Part shown: in pieces, positions 50,358 to 59,600 of the stretch
Numbering within the stretch: the first letter of the stretch is position 1
How the letters are laid out: each line of letters opens with the position of its first letter
Assembly (NCBI RefSeq): GCF_904426505.1
Contig: NZ_CAJGBN010000023.1
Coordinates: forward strand, 397,473 to 461,472
Origin: Rubrivivax sp. A210
GTDB lineage: Bacteria > Pseudomonadota > Gammaproteobacteria > Burkholderiales > Burkholderiaceae_C
DNA length: 64,000 nt
Direction of reading: 5' to 3'
The notes under the pieces: model-generated
What the model saw: only the letters and a program-made list of their open reading frames with translations
Told to the model about the DNA's origin: nothing
Database searches by the model: none
Program-made: the position numbers and the translations under genes

Positions 50358-53300
50358 TCAGCCCCGTGCGGGGCAGATCTCGGGGGGGGCGGCGGGCGCG
50401 CCAGAGGCCGCCGCAGCGGCTGCATCGGGCGGGTCGGCGGCGATGGGCAGGCCGGGGCAGGGGCAGCGGTAGGGCAGGTCGGGCGAGACCCAGTCGCGCC
50501 ACTGGCGGCGGCTGAGGTTGTGGCCCAGCTTGGCACACATCAGCGCAGTCCAGGTCGCGGGTGCCGGCCAGGGGCGCGAGGCGCCGCTGCGCAGCAGCGA
50601 GTGGAAGCGCTGGCCGTCGGCGCTGAAGGCCACCGCCGCCACCGTGCTGCGGCTGGCCTCCTGCGGTGCGCCCAGCGGCCGCCGCGTCTGCACATCCCAG
50701 ACACGCACATTGCCGGCCGTGCTGCCAGCGACGATCTGGCGCCCGTCGGGGCTGAAATCGAGGCTGCTGAGGTCTTCGAACACGCCCTCCAGCGCCACCA
50801 CGCGGCCCTCGCCCAGGCGGTGCAGGTGCAGGGCGCCGGGCCCGCCGGCCATGGCCAGCCAGTTGCCGTCGGGGCTGAGCGCGATGGCGTTGATGCTCTC
50901 GGGCGGGCCCTGGCGCGTTTCGATGTGCCGGCCTGCGGCGTCGGTGACGACGAGATGGCCGCGGCTGTCGGCCACGGCCATGCGGTGGCCGTCGCGGCTG
51001 ATCGCCACTGCCAGCAGCGGGCAGCCGCTGGCAACGACCGTGGCCGTGGCGGCGCGGGCTTCCATGTCCCACAGCACCAGGCGGCCGTCGCGCAGGCCGC
51101 TCAAGCCGCGCCTGCCGTCGGCGCTGAGTGCCAGGGCGGAGACCAGGGGGGCTTCGACGCGGCTCTGCGGGCGCTGGCCCCCGCGGTAGCTGGCCTGGGC
51201 GCGCTCTTCGCTGGACTTGAGCGGCACGCAGGCGACCAGTGGCGTGGCAGCGACGGGCGCCGCTGGCAGCGCGCCCATCTCGCGCACCGCGCCGGCATCG
51301 CGCAGCAGCAGGCGGCCGCGGCGGTCGAGCATGAGCAGCCAGCGGCCGTCGCGACCCAGGGCGCCCAGGCGCGGCTCGATCTGGGCATCGATGGTGGCGC
51401 CCAGCGGCGCCCAGCTGTCGTCCAGGGCGAACAGGCGCAAGGGCGAGTCTTCGGCCGCGGCGGCGAGCCAGCGGCCGTCGGCGCTGAAAGCCACCGAGGT
51501 GACCGAGCCGCCGCGTTCGATCAGCGGCGGGCCGAGGGCTTCGCCGCTGGGCAGCTGCCACAGGCTCACCACGCCCTCGCTCTGGCCCGAGGCCAGCCAG
51601 CGGCCATCGGGGCTGAAGACCACCGACTGCATGTCGCCGCCACGGCCGCCCATGCGGGGCGCCGTCTGGCTGGCGTCGTTGAGATCGCGCAGGCGCAGCG
51701 TGTCGTCCTGGCCACCGAAGGCGGCGTGGCGGCCGCTGGGCGAGAAGGCCAGCGAGAGTGCGTCCTGGGCGTTGGCGAAGAAGGGGTTGCCCTTGATGAG
51801 GCTCAGGGGCTTGAGCGTGGCCGGGTCCAGCAGGTAGAGGCTGCCCGTCTTGGGCCTGTCCTTGTCGAGCGTGGTGGCGCTGGTGATGGCCCCGACGCTG
51901 CGGCCATCGGGGTTGAAGGCGACGCCGTAGACCATGGCGCCGGGCAGGGGCATGAGTTCCTTCAGCAGGGTGCCGCTGGTGGCATTCCACAGCCTCACAA
52001 TGCCGTCGGCACCGCCGCTGACGAGGCGGCTGCCGTCGCCGTTGAAGGCCACGCTGTAGACCGCCTGTTCCTGGCCGACCGCGATGGCCTCGCCCTGGGC
52101 TTGCAGCCCCGGTGCCAGCTGCCACAGGCGCAGCGTGCCGTCGTCGCTGGCGCTGGCCAGGTGCTGGCCGTCGGGGCTGAAGGCCACCGCCTGCACCAGC
52201 TCCGTGTGGCCGGCCTGCCGCGAGATCACCTCCTGGGGCCGAGCTGCCGGGCGCAGGCTGACGCTGCCGTCGAGATGGCCCACGGCGAGCATCCCGCCCG
52301 CCGGCGCATAGGCCAGTGACACCGCGTCGCTGTCCAGCGGCACGGCCAGCGGCGAGAAGTTGAGCAGGTGCTGGCGTGCCACCAGTGCCGCCAGCAGCGG
52401 CTGTTCGATCTGCGCGTCCTGCACCATGTCATGCGCGACCAGCAGGTAGTGGTAGGCACGGGTATCGTCGCCGGCGCGCGTGCCGGCCAACATGCCCTGG
52501 GCCTCGGTGCCCATCAGCAGGGCCTTGGCGCGCAGCGATTCCTGCTGCGCCTTGCCCGATTCGAGCCAGGCGTTGTAGGCCGACGCCAAGGCCAGCCCGA
52601 AAGCCACCGTCAGCAGGGCCAGCGCATTGCGAAAGCGCCGCCGCGACTGCACCGCGTGTTGCAGGCGCTCCTTGTCGCGCTCTTCCTCGGCCTGCTTGCG
52701 CGACTCTTCGCGCAGGAGGGCCTGGTGTTCCAGCGCCAGCCGGGCATCGCGCGAGCCGCGCACGATGCCGACCAAGCGATCATGGATGAGCTCGATGCGC
52801 GGTACCCGGCCGGTGGGGTCGACGCGCAGCAGGCGCCGCTTCATCAGCGTTTCGAGCTCGGCGGCGGTGAGCCGGCCGCTGTCGATGGCGTCCTGGCGCG
52901 GGTAGTTGCCGCGGTAGCGCCCGCCCTGGATCAGCTGTTCCTCGATGAAGACCGAGACGCGCGCCGGCATGCCGGCCAGGGCCTCGTTGTAGAAGTCGAG
53001 CAGGATGTCCTGGCCGGCCTTGCGCAGCAGTTCTTCATCGATGCGCGCCGGCCGCACGCGCCGGTTGTTGAGCTGGAAGCAGCACAGGCTCAGCAGCACC
53101 GGCTCGACCTCGGTGGCCGCGCCCTCGCCGCCGGCCTCGTCGCTGCCGAGCACGAAGTCGACGATGAGCTCGGCCACGCCCGGCACCAGCACCGCGGCGC
53201 CGGCGCGCTGCACCGCCTGGATCGCGGTCTCGCGCCCCATGGCCTCGAGGTGATGGGCCTCGCGCTTGGGCAGGTTGGCGCGCTTCTCCCAGCCCTCGAC

Positions 53301-53930
53301 CGCGGCCAGGAAGTCGGAGCGGAACGACAGCACGACGTGGTATTGCGGCGACTGCAGGTTGAGCCGGCGCGCCGCCTCGCGGTCTTCGGCCAGTTCGGCC
53401 GGCAGGCGGTTGCCGGCCAGATCGGCGATGCCATCGAGCATCTGCCTGATATGGGCCGGCGAGCCGCCGCGCGAGAAGACCTCCTCGAACTGGTCGAACA
53501 CCAGCACCGGCGTGAGTGGGAAGTTGTCGGGCGTCCACAGCGGCCGCTCGCGCCGCTGCAGATAGGCCCACAGGCGCTCGCCCGGCTCGGGCGCGGCCGC
53601 ATCGGCGCCGGTTTCGGCCACGGCCATCAGCAGCCGCGCCAGCGCCTGCAGCTGCGGAGGGGGTGCGCCTTCGGTGTAGTCCAGGCGCAGATAGACCGGC
53701 AGGAAGCGCGCCGCGCGCAGCGCCGGAAAAACGCCGGCCTGCAGCATCGAGCTCTTGCCCAGGCCCGATTTGCCGTACAGCGCGACGAAGGGCGACTGGC
53801 GTATCAGCCGCAGCAGCTCGGCGCTGTCGGCGTCGCGGCCGTGGAACCAGCGCTGCGCCGCCTCGGTATAGGCCTCCAGCCCCGGCCAGGGGTTGTCGTC
53901 GTCGAGCTGCAGGGCGGCGGCGTCGCTCAT
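50358..53930 (-). CDS. Membrane-anchored STAND ATPase with WD40 repeats
   Basis: The 1190-residue protein begins with the nSTAND entry motif 'NPWPGLEAYTEAAQRWFHGRD' shortened here as 'WPGLEAY...FHGRD' (about residues 14-32), Walker A 'GKSGLGKSS' (53-61) and Walker B 'VLVFDQFEEVF' (142-152). A winged-helix-like region follows to about 400, then a coiled coil of charged residues, one membrane helix (about 435-455) and WD40 repeats ('HLASASDDGTLRLWQL', 'RLVSGGADGIVRLWN') to about 1130. STAND proteins are ligand-triggered ATPase switches; the WD40 part would sense. No effector domain is fused, so effectors must act in trans. ATG 53930 overlaps the SIR2-TIR stop (ATGA). Confidence 0.85.
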   Translation of the reverse strand: MSDAAALQLDDDNPWPGLEAYTEAAQRWFHGRDADSAELLRLIRQSPFVALYGKSGLGKSSMLQAGVFPALRAARFLPVYLRLDYTEGAPPPQLQALARLLMAVAETGADAAAPEPGERLWAYLQRRERPLWTPDNFPLTPVLVFDQFEEVFSRGGSPAHIRQMLDGIADLAGNRLPAELAEDREAARRLNLQSPQYHVVLSFRSDFLAAVEGWEKRANLPKREAHHLEAMGRETAIQAVQRAGAAVLVPGVAELIVDFVLGSDEAGGEGAATEVEPVLLSLCCFQLNNRRVRPARIDEELLRKAGQDILLDFYNEALAGMPARVSVFIEEQLIQGGRYRGNYPRQDAIDSGRLTAAELETLMKRRLLRVDPTGRVPRIELIHDRLVGIVRGSRDARLALEHQALLREESRKQAEEERDKERLQHAVQSRRRFRNALALLTVAFGLALASAYNAWLESGKAQQESLRAKALLMGTEAQGMLAGTRAGDDTRAYHYLLVAHDMVQDAQIEQPLLAALVARQHLLNFSPLAVPLDSDAVSLAYAPAGGMLAVGHLDGSVSLRPAARPQEVISRQAGHTELVQAVAFSPDGQHLASASDDGTLRLWQLAPGLQAQGEAIAVGQEQAVYSVAFNGDGSRLVSGGADGIVRLWNATSGTLLKELMPLPGAMVYGVAFNPDGRSVGAITSATTLDKDRPKTGSLYLLDPATLKPLSLIKGNPFFANAQDALSLAFSPSGRHAAFGGQDDTLRLRDLNDASQTAPRMGGRGGDMQSVVFSPDGRWLASGQSEGVVSLWQLPSGEALGPPLIERGGSVTSVAFSADGRWLAAAAEDSPLRLFALDDSWAPLGATIDAQIEPRLGALGRDGRWLLMLDRRGRLLLRDAGAVREMGALPAAPVAATPLVACVPLKSSEERAQASYRGGQRPQSRVEAPLVSALALSADGRRGLSGLRDGRLVLWDMEARAATATVVASGCPLLAVAISRDGHRMAVADSRGHLVVTDAAGRHIETRQGPPESINAIALSPDGNWLAMAGGPGALHLHRLGEGRVVALEGVFEDLSSLDFSPDGRQIVAGSTAGNVRVWDVQTRRPLGAPQEASRSTVAAVAFSADGQRFHSLLRSGASRPWPAPATWTALMCAKLGHNLSRRQWRDWVSPDLPYRCPCPGLPIAADPPDAAAAAASGAPAAPPEICPARG

Positions 53931-55306
53931 GTCGTCGCGCGGGAACGGGCCTCGCGCACCAGCTGGCGCAGCTTGTCGACAGCGCGGCCATCGGGTTCGC
54001 CGCCGGGGGCGTGGCCGAAGTTGATGCCGCGCGTGACCCAGGCCTGCACCGAGGCCTGGTTGTAGGTCTCGGGGTGGTTCTCGGCGTCCACCACCAGGGG
54101 CAGCAGAAAGGCGCGGTTCATCTCGGGCAGGCGGTCGGTGGCCTGTTCCCATTCACGGAAGACGAAGGCCTCGGGCCGCGTCGCCGCCGCTCGCGAGACC
54201 ACAGGCAGGAAGTAGCGGCAGCCGCGGATGCCGTCGTGGATGCGCTGGCGCCAGCGGTCGGCCGGCTCCAGCGTCTGGCCGTCGAACCAGATCTCGTTGT
54301 CGGCCACGCCCAGCTCGCGCAGCCGCGCCACCAGCGCCAGCGCCGGGGCCAGATCGGTGGTGCGCGAGTAGCTGACGAAGAACATCGCGCTTTCGGGCGT
54401 AGGCGGCTCGCCGTCGTCGGGCTTGACGGCGGAGCCGCCAGGCAGGTGCTCGGCCATCCAGCGCCGGTGCAGCTCGGCCACGAACTCGACCGGGTCGACG
54501 TTGCTGAGCACCGCCGTCTCGGGGCTGTACTTGCCGAGGAAGCCGATGAAGGGATCTTCCTGGCGTAGCGGCTCGACCAGCCATTCGCGCCCGCCCTTCT
54601 GGTCGGCCAGCCGGCCCTTGCGCGCGGCGCGCAGGATGAAGCGGCTCAGCCAGTCGGGAAAATTGCAGCCGATGAGCAGCAGGTTGCGGTCCTGCAGCGC
54701 ACCCAGGAATGCCGTGGGCGCGTGGCTGCCGCGGGCGATGACGTTGTGCGCGTACTCAAGCACGTCCTCGTCGTGGATGGCAAAAAGCGGCGTCGGCCGC
54801 GCCTTGCCGAACAGGTAGAGCAGCTGCGTCGCGCCGCCCTTTTCCTGCCAGTCCAGCGGCAGGTCGCTGCCCTCGCTGGTGGGCAGCTTGGGCGAATGCA
54901 CGACCTCGTTGACGGCGCGGCCCTCGGCCTGCAGCGCCTGCAGCAGCAGGTCGTCGGGCGTGAGCGTGACCAGCAGGCGGAAATCGCTGATCTGCGCCAG
55001 CTGCTGCATGGGCGCCGGAACCTGCAGGCCCTGCTTGCGCAGATCGCGCATCGCGAGGTGGATGTCGCCGTAGAGATCCTGCATGTCGGCCGTGCCCTTG
55101 AGCAGGCTGACGGCCTCGTTCAACTCGCGGTAGGGCGTGAGGCCGCCGGGCGGCAGCGCGATCTCGTAATCGGCCAGCAGCTTGGCGGCCACGCGCGCCT
55201 GCAGCGAGCCGCCGTCGGCATCGCGCAGCAAGCGCGCGCCGACCACCGGCACGACCATGCCGTCGCGCATCATCGCCAGCAGGCGACCCCAGGCGGCGTC
55301 CTTCAT
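53927..55306 (-). CDS. Degenerate SIR2-like domain fused to TIR domain
   Basis: The 459-residue protein has a SIR2-like N-terminal domain (about 10-285) and a TIR domain (about 307-455, starting 'MFFVSYSR'). In the SIR2 part the NAD-binding 'GAGxS' reads 'VGARLL', the usual 'TNYDDLLE' reads 'TLTPDDLLL', and the 'KLHG' catalytic His position reads 'YLFG' (Phe166). So it should not be catalytic. 'LLIGCNFPDWLSRFIL' supports the fold. The TIR part keeps a likely NADase Glu385 in 'FREWEQA'. TIR domains of this type cleave NAD+ or make cyclic ADP-ribose signals. It is upstream of the STAND gene with 4-bp overlap. ATG 55306 gives the full first helix. Confidence 0.82.
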   Translation of the reverse strand: MKDAAWGRLLAMMRDGMVVPVVGARLLRDADGGSLQARVAAKLLADYEIALPPGGLTPYRELNEAVSLLKGTADMQDLYGDIHLAMRDLRKQGLQVPAPMQQLAQISDFRLLVTLTPDDLLLQALQAEGRAVNEVVHSPKLPTSEGSDLPLDWQEKGGATQLLYLFGKARPTPLFAIHDEDVLEYAHNVIARGSHAPTAFLGALQDRNLLLIGCNFPDWLSRFILRAARKGRLADQKGGREWLVEPLRQEDPFIGFLGKYSPETAVLSNVDPVEFVAELHRRWMAEHLPGGSAVKPDDGEPPTPESAMFFVSYSRTTDLAPALALVARLRELGVADNEIWFDGQTLEPADRWRQRIHDGIRGCRYFLPVVSRAAATRPEAFVFREWEQATDRLPEMNRAFLLPLVVDAENHPETYNQASVQAWVTRGINFGHAPGGEPDGRAVDKLRQLVREARSRATT

Positions 55307-55431
55307 CACCGTCGTGCGGCCGCCAACGCGGGGCGGGGCGCATCCCACTGCATCGCTGCTCTCATTGCACCGTCCAAAGCCGGCACCATAGCGGCCCGCG
55401 CCCAGGATGCCATCCCTACTAACATCGAGCC

Positions 55432-56187
55432 ATGAGCCCTGCGAGCCCCACCCTCCTCGTCACCGGCGGCAGCCGCGGCATCGGTGCCGCCACCGCCCGC
55501 CTGGCCGCGGTGCGCGGCTGGGACGTCGCCATCAACTACACGCGCGATGCGGCAGCCGCCAGCGCCGTGGCCGATGCGGTGCGCGCCGCCGGGCGCCGCG
55601 CCTTCGTGCTGCAGGCCGATGTGGCGGTCGAGGCCGAGGTGGTGGCGATGTTCGCCGCGCTCGACCGCGAGGGGGGGCTGCTGGCCGGCCTCGTCAACAA
55701 TGCCGGCGTGGTGGACGTGGCGGCGCGGCTGGACGGCATGGCGGCGGGCCGCATCGAGCGCATGTTCGCGATCAATGTCTTCGGTTCGATGTGGTGCGCT
55801 CGCGAGGCCGTGCGGCGCATGAGCACCCGCCACGGCGGCCGCGGCGGCGCCATCGTCAACCTGTCGTCGGTGGCGGCCCGCCTGGGCGCGCCCGGCCAGT
55901 ACCTCGACTACGCCGCCGCCAAGGGCGCCATCGACACCTTCACGCTGGGCCTGGCGCGCGAGGTCGCGACCGAGGGCATACGCGTCAACGGCGTGCGCCC
56001 CGGCATCATCGAGACCGACATCCACGCCTCGGGCGGCCAGCCCGATCGCGCCCGGCTGATGGCGCCCCAGGTGCCGATGCAGCGCGCCGGCAGCGCCGAC
56101 GAGGTGGCCGAGGCCATCGTCTGGCTGCTCTCGGACGCGGCGAGCTATGCCACCGGCACCGTGATCGACGTGAGCGGCGGGCGCTGA
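55432..56187 (+). CDS. SDR-family oxidoreductase (FabG-like)
   Basis: The 251-residue protein has the short-chain dehydrogenase motifs 'TGGSRGIGAATAR' (cofactor), 'LVNNAGV', Ser in 'VNLSSVAA' and the catalytic 'YAAAK' (Tyr-x3-Lys), plus 'GVRPGIIETDIH'. A 3-oxoacyl-ACP reductase or alcohol dehydrogenase role is likely; Arg after the first strand suggests NADPH. It is the only rightward gene in this region, located between the STAND/TIR run and the DUF1353/CHAT run. No evidence links it functionally to them, and it may be a housekeeping remnant or an insertion. Confidence 0.85.
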   Translation: MSPASPTLLVTGGSRGIGAATARLAAVRGWDVAINYTRDAAAASAVADAVRAAGRRAFVLQADVAVEAEVVAMFAALDREGGLLAGLVNNAGVVDVAARLDGMAAGRIERMFAINVFGSMWCAREAVRRMSTRHGGRGGAIVNLSSVAARLGAPGQYLDYAAAKGAIDTFTLGLAREVATEGIRVNGVRPGIIETDIHASGGQPDRARLMAPQVPMQRAGSADEVAEAIVWLLSDAASYATGTVIDVSGGR

Positions 56188-56191
56188 CGGC

Positions 56192-56623
56192 TTAGCGCTG
56201 GCAGCCGTCGGGCGCGTAGACCACGGGCTTGTCCTCGGCCGGGTTGGCAGCCGGGTCGCCGAAGCGGCGCACCGCCTCGTAGACCCACCAGGCGCGCAGC
56301 GAGGACATGCCGTCCTCCTTGCACATGGACTGCAGGATGCGGTCTGCGGTCTCGCGGTGGATCCTGCGGTCCAGCCGGTTTTCGCGCATCAGCTGGTAGA
56401 GCGCGTCGTGTACCAGCGAGCCGCGCATGAAGTTCTTGGTGTCGATGGTGGGCCCCGAGGGGCCGTCCCAGGCATAGCCCTTGCGGATCGTCAGCTGGCC
56501 CTCGGTCGTGAGATCGATGTACTCGGTGTCGATAGGTGCGGGCGGGCGCAACGGGATGGCGACCACGCAGTCACTGCGCAGCTGGTACTTGTAGCCGCCG
56601 CGGTAGGCGATGCACTTGACCAT
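56192..56623 (-). CDS. DUF1353-family protein
   Basis: The 143-residue protein matches DUF1353 ('AWDGPSGPTIDTKNFMRGSLVHDALYQL' region at about residues 51-79, then 'MSSLRAWWVYEAVRRFG'). DUF1353 proteins are often encoded by phages and mobile elements; the function is not known. A strong ribosome-binding site ('GGAGGAGATCGAA') precedes ATG 56623. It lies 17 bp after the CHAT gene on the same strand and so is probably its operon partner. It converges with the SDR gene, 4 bp apart. Confidence 0.8.
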   Translation of the reverse strand: MVKCIAYRGGYKYQLRSDCVVAIPLRPPAPIDTEYIDLTTEGQLTIRKGYAWDGPSGPTIDTKNFMRGSLVHDALYQLMRENRLDRRIHRETADRILQSMCKEDGMSSLRAWWVYEAVRRFGDPAANPAEDKPVVYAPDGCQR

Positions 56624-56640
56624 TTCGATCTCCTCCAGAA

Positions 56641-59600
56641 TCAGTTCGCAAAACCCTGCAGCAGGGCCATCAATTCCCGTGCCGCTGCTGCCTCTTCATC
56701 GGAGGCGGCAGCGGCATGGGGCTCCAGCACGAAGTCGGCCTGGTCGGCCACCGATTGCCAGTCGCTCCTGGCATCGGCGCGCAGATGCAGTTCGACGAAG
56801 GCGGCGCGCAGCGCGTCCAGGCTTTCGGCCAGGTGACCGCCGGCCACGGCCATCAGCCATTCGAACTCGATCTGCGCCACCTCGCTCCAGAAGCCGGGCG
56901 CGCTGGCGCGGCGCAGGCGCAGGCTCTGCCGCACCGGCTCGGTGGCTTCGAGTGCGCAGCCCGCGCCTTGCAGCACCAGCGCCGCGGCGATGCGGTTCAG
57001 GCCTGGGTAGAACAGGTCTTGTGGCGCCTTGTCGGCGGCCAGGGCCTCGGCCTTGGCATAGGCGTCGAAAGCCGCCTGGCGTGCGGCCTGCAGCGCCTGG
57101 GCGTCCGGTCCGCCGGCGCTGGCCAGCATCATCGCGCGGCGCTTGGCCGCCGAGCCGCACAGGCACAGGCGCTCCACCGTCGGCAAGGTGTCGGCCAGGG
57201 TCTGCAGATCGGCGCCGGCCTCTGCAATGGCCTGCAGCGCGGCGGCCCAGGCCTTGGACTGCGGCCTGGCCCGGCGGCCCGCGGCGGCGGCGTCGCGCAC
57301 GCGCAGATTGCCCAGCTGCTCGTACACCTTGATCGAGGCGCTGGCATCGCCTGCGGCCAGCGCGGCCTCGTACCAGGTGATGGCCTTGTCGCGCTTGCCG
57401 GCGGCCTCCCAGGCCACGGCAAAGGCCTCGGCCACCGCGCCGACGCCGCCCCAGCGGCCAGCCAGGTTCTGCTCCAGCGCTTCCAGCAGCGGACGCTGCT
57501 CGCTGGCGGGCGCGCCCATGTGGCGCAGCCGCACGGCGATCTCCTCCAGTGCCAGCGCCAGGCCCGAGGCCGAGGCGATGGCGGCGCTGGGGTCGGCAGG
57601 GGCGCGGCCGGCCTGGGCATCGGCAACCTGACCGCGGAAGGTCCAGTTCGGATCGCCATAGCACTGGTAGGCGGCCCAGGTCTTGCCGTTGGGTTCGGCA
57701 GCCAGGGCTGCCCTGCGCGCCTCGTACACAGCGGCTATGAAGCTGCTGCCGGCCATCAGCTCGCGGTAGAAGCGGCCGGCAAAGGCTTCGGCAGCGGCGT
57801 CGCCCACGGCCCAGCCGGCGACGACGACGCAGCGCACGCCGATCTCGATCAGCGCGTCGGCCACGGTGGCGGCAAAGGCGCCGGGGTCGGGCCGCAACAG
57901 CTCGCGCTGGCGCAGGGCGCCGAGGTGGCAGCAGTTCAGGAACACCAGCTCGGGCACGGCGCGCATGGCCCGGATCTCGTCGACGCCCAGGAACAGCTCG
58001 TTTGACAGCACGACGCCGCGCGTGCGCAAAACCTGGCCCTGCTTGCCGAGCTCGACCGGCTCGCCGTGGCCGGCAATGTGGAGGATGCGGTAGCGGCGCG
58101 CCAGCAGCTCGACGATGACGCGCGTCGCGTCGGGCTGGTCGATGAGTGCGGTCACGCGCTCCGGCGCCAGGCCGCCGGGGGCGGTGAGCTGCTGCGCCAC
58201 CGCCTCGGCCTCCTGGCGCGCGCCGGGAAGGGGGGCATAGCCGTGCTTCTCTTCGATCAGCGGCTCGCCGATCACCAGCACCGCGTCTTCGGCACGGGCG
58301 TCCTGGGGCGCTGGGCGGAAGTTGCTCTTGCGCAGCTTGCGCAGCAGCCGGGTGCGCAGGGCCCAGGCCTCGCGCGGCGGCGACTCATCCTGGGCGGGCG
58401 CGGTGTCCAGCAGCTCCCAGGGGATGGGCGCGGTGCCGGCGTCGAGCTCGAGCACCATGCTGTCCTCGCCGGCCAGGAAGGGCTCGAGCTCGGCCGGCAC
58501 CAGCAGCTGGAAAAGGGCGCGGCCCAGTTGCGGGTCGCTGGCCTGGGCGGTGGCGGCGTCGCGCACCAGGCCTGCGATCAGCTTGCGCTGGGTGGTCTGG
58601 GCGCGCACCTCGGTGCGAGCGCGGCGGGTGTCGAGCGCGAACGACAAGCCGTTGCCGTCGGCGCTGCTGGTGACGCTGATCATGTCGTAGGCGGCGCCGC
58701 GGTAGCCGTCGTCCTGCTGGCGGCGCAGCGGGCCGGTGCCCGAGGCGATGGCCGAGGCCAGGCGGTACAGGCGCGGGCAGGCCGTGGCCAGCATCTGCAG
58801 CTCGCGCCAGGCGTCGGTGGCGCGGTCGAGGTAGAGCTCGACCAGGGTGAGCCCGGCGATGCGCGGCCAGCCGCTGGCGGCCAGGCGCTGGTTGGCCTCG
58901 TGTACGCCCTGGGCGATGGCGCGGGCGGCGCGGCCCGGCGTGATGCCCAGGCCGCCACTGCCCATCAGCGTGGCGGCGATCTCGACACCGTCGCTTCCAC
59001 CGCCTTCCTCGACCACGCGCTGCACCCAGGCGATGCAGCCCTGACGCACCGTGTGTACCAGCGCCCTTGTGCCCAGGCTGCCCTCCTCGCCCAGGCCGAC
59101 CACGATGGCGGCCTGCGGGCCCGGTGGCGCGAAGGCGCTGCCGCTGCCTGTGCGCCGCTGGCGCACGAAGACGCGGTTGCTGCCCGCCGATTCGGGGTAG
59201 AGGCCGGCGTCCAGCGCCACCTTCATGCTGCCGCCGACGTGGCGGTCGAGCACGGCCTCGGTGCCGGTGAGCAGCAGCGAGCGGTAGTGGCCGATCATCA
59301 GCGGCTGCGCCACGAAGCTGAGGCTGCCGTTGAGCAGCGTCAGCCGCAGCGGCGCCTCGGCATCGATGGCGGTTTGCCCTTCGGCCGCCGGCTCGCCGCT
59401 GCGGAAGACATCGGCCTCGGTCTGCGCCGGGCGCGTGCGCGGGCGCTCGTGCGCCGGGCGCGACTTCTCGTGCCGCGGCGCGGCGGGCGCTTCGCCGCCG
59501 CGCAGGCCGTCCAACGGCGCCAGGCGTTGCGTGCTGCCTTTTTCGAGCAGCTCGACATAGGCCTCGAAGGCCTGGGCCTCGCTGGGCAGGCTGCCGTGGT

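Noticed and set aside
50313..52319. A 668-residue plus-strand frame
   Set aside because: It is antisense to the WD40 region of the STAND gene.
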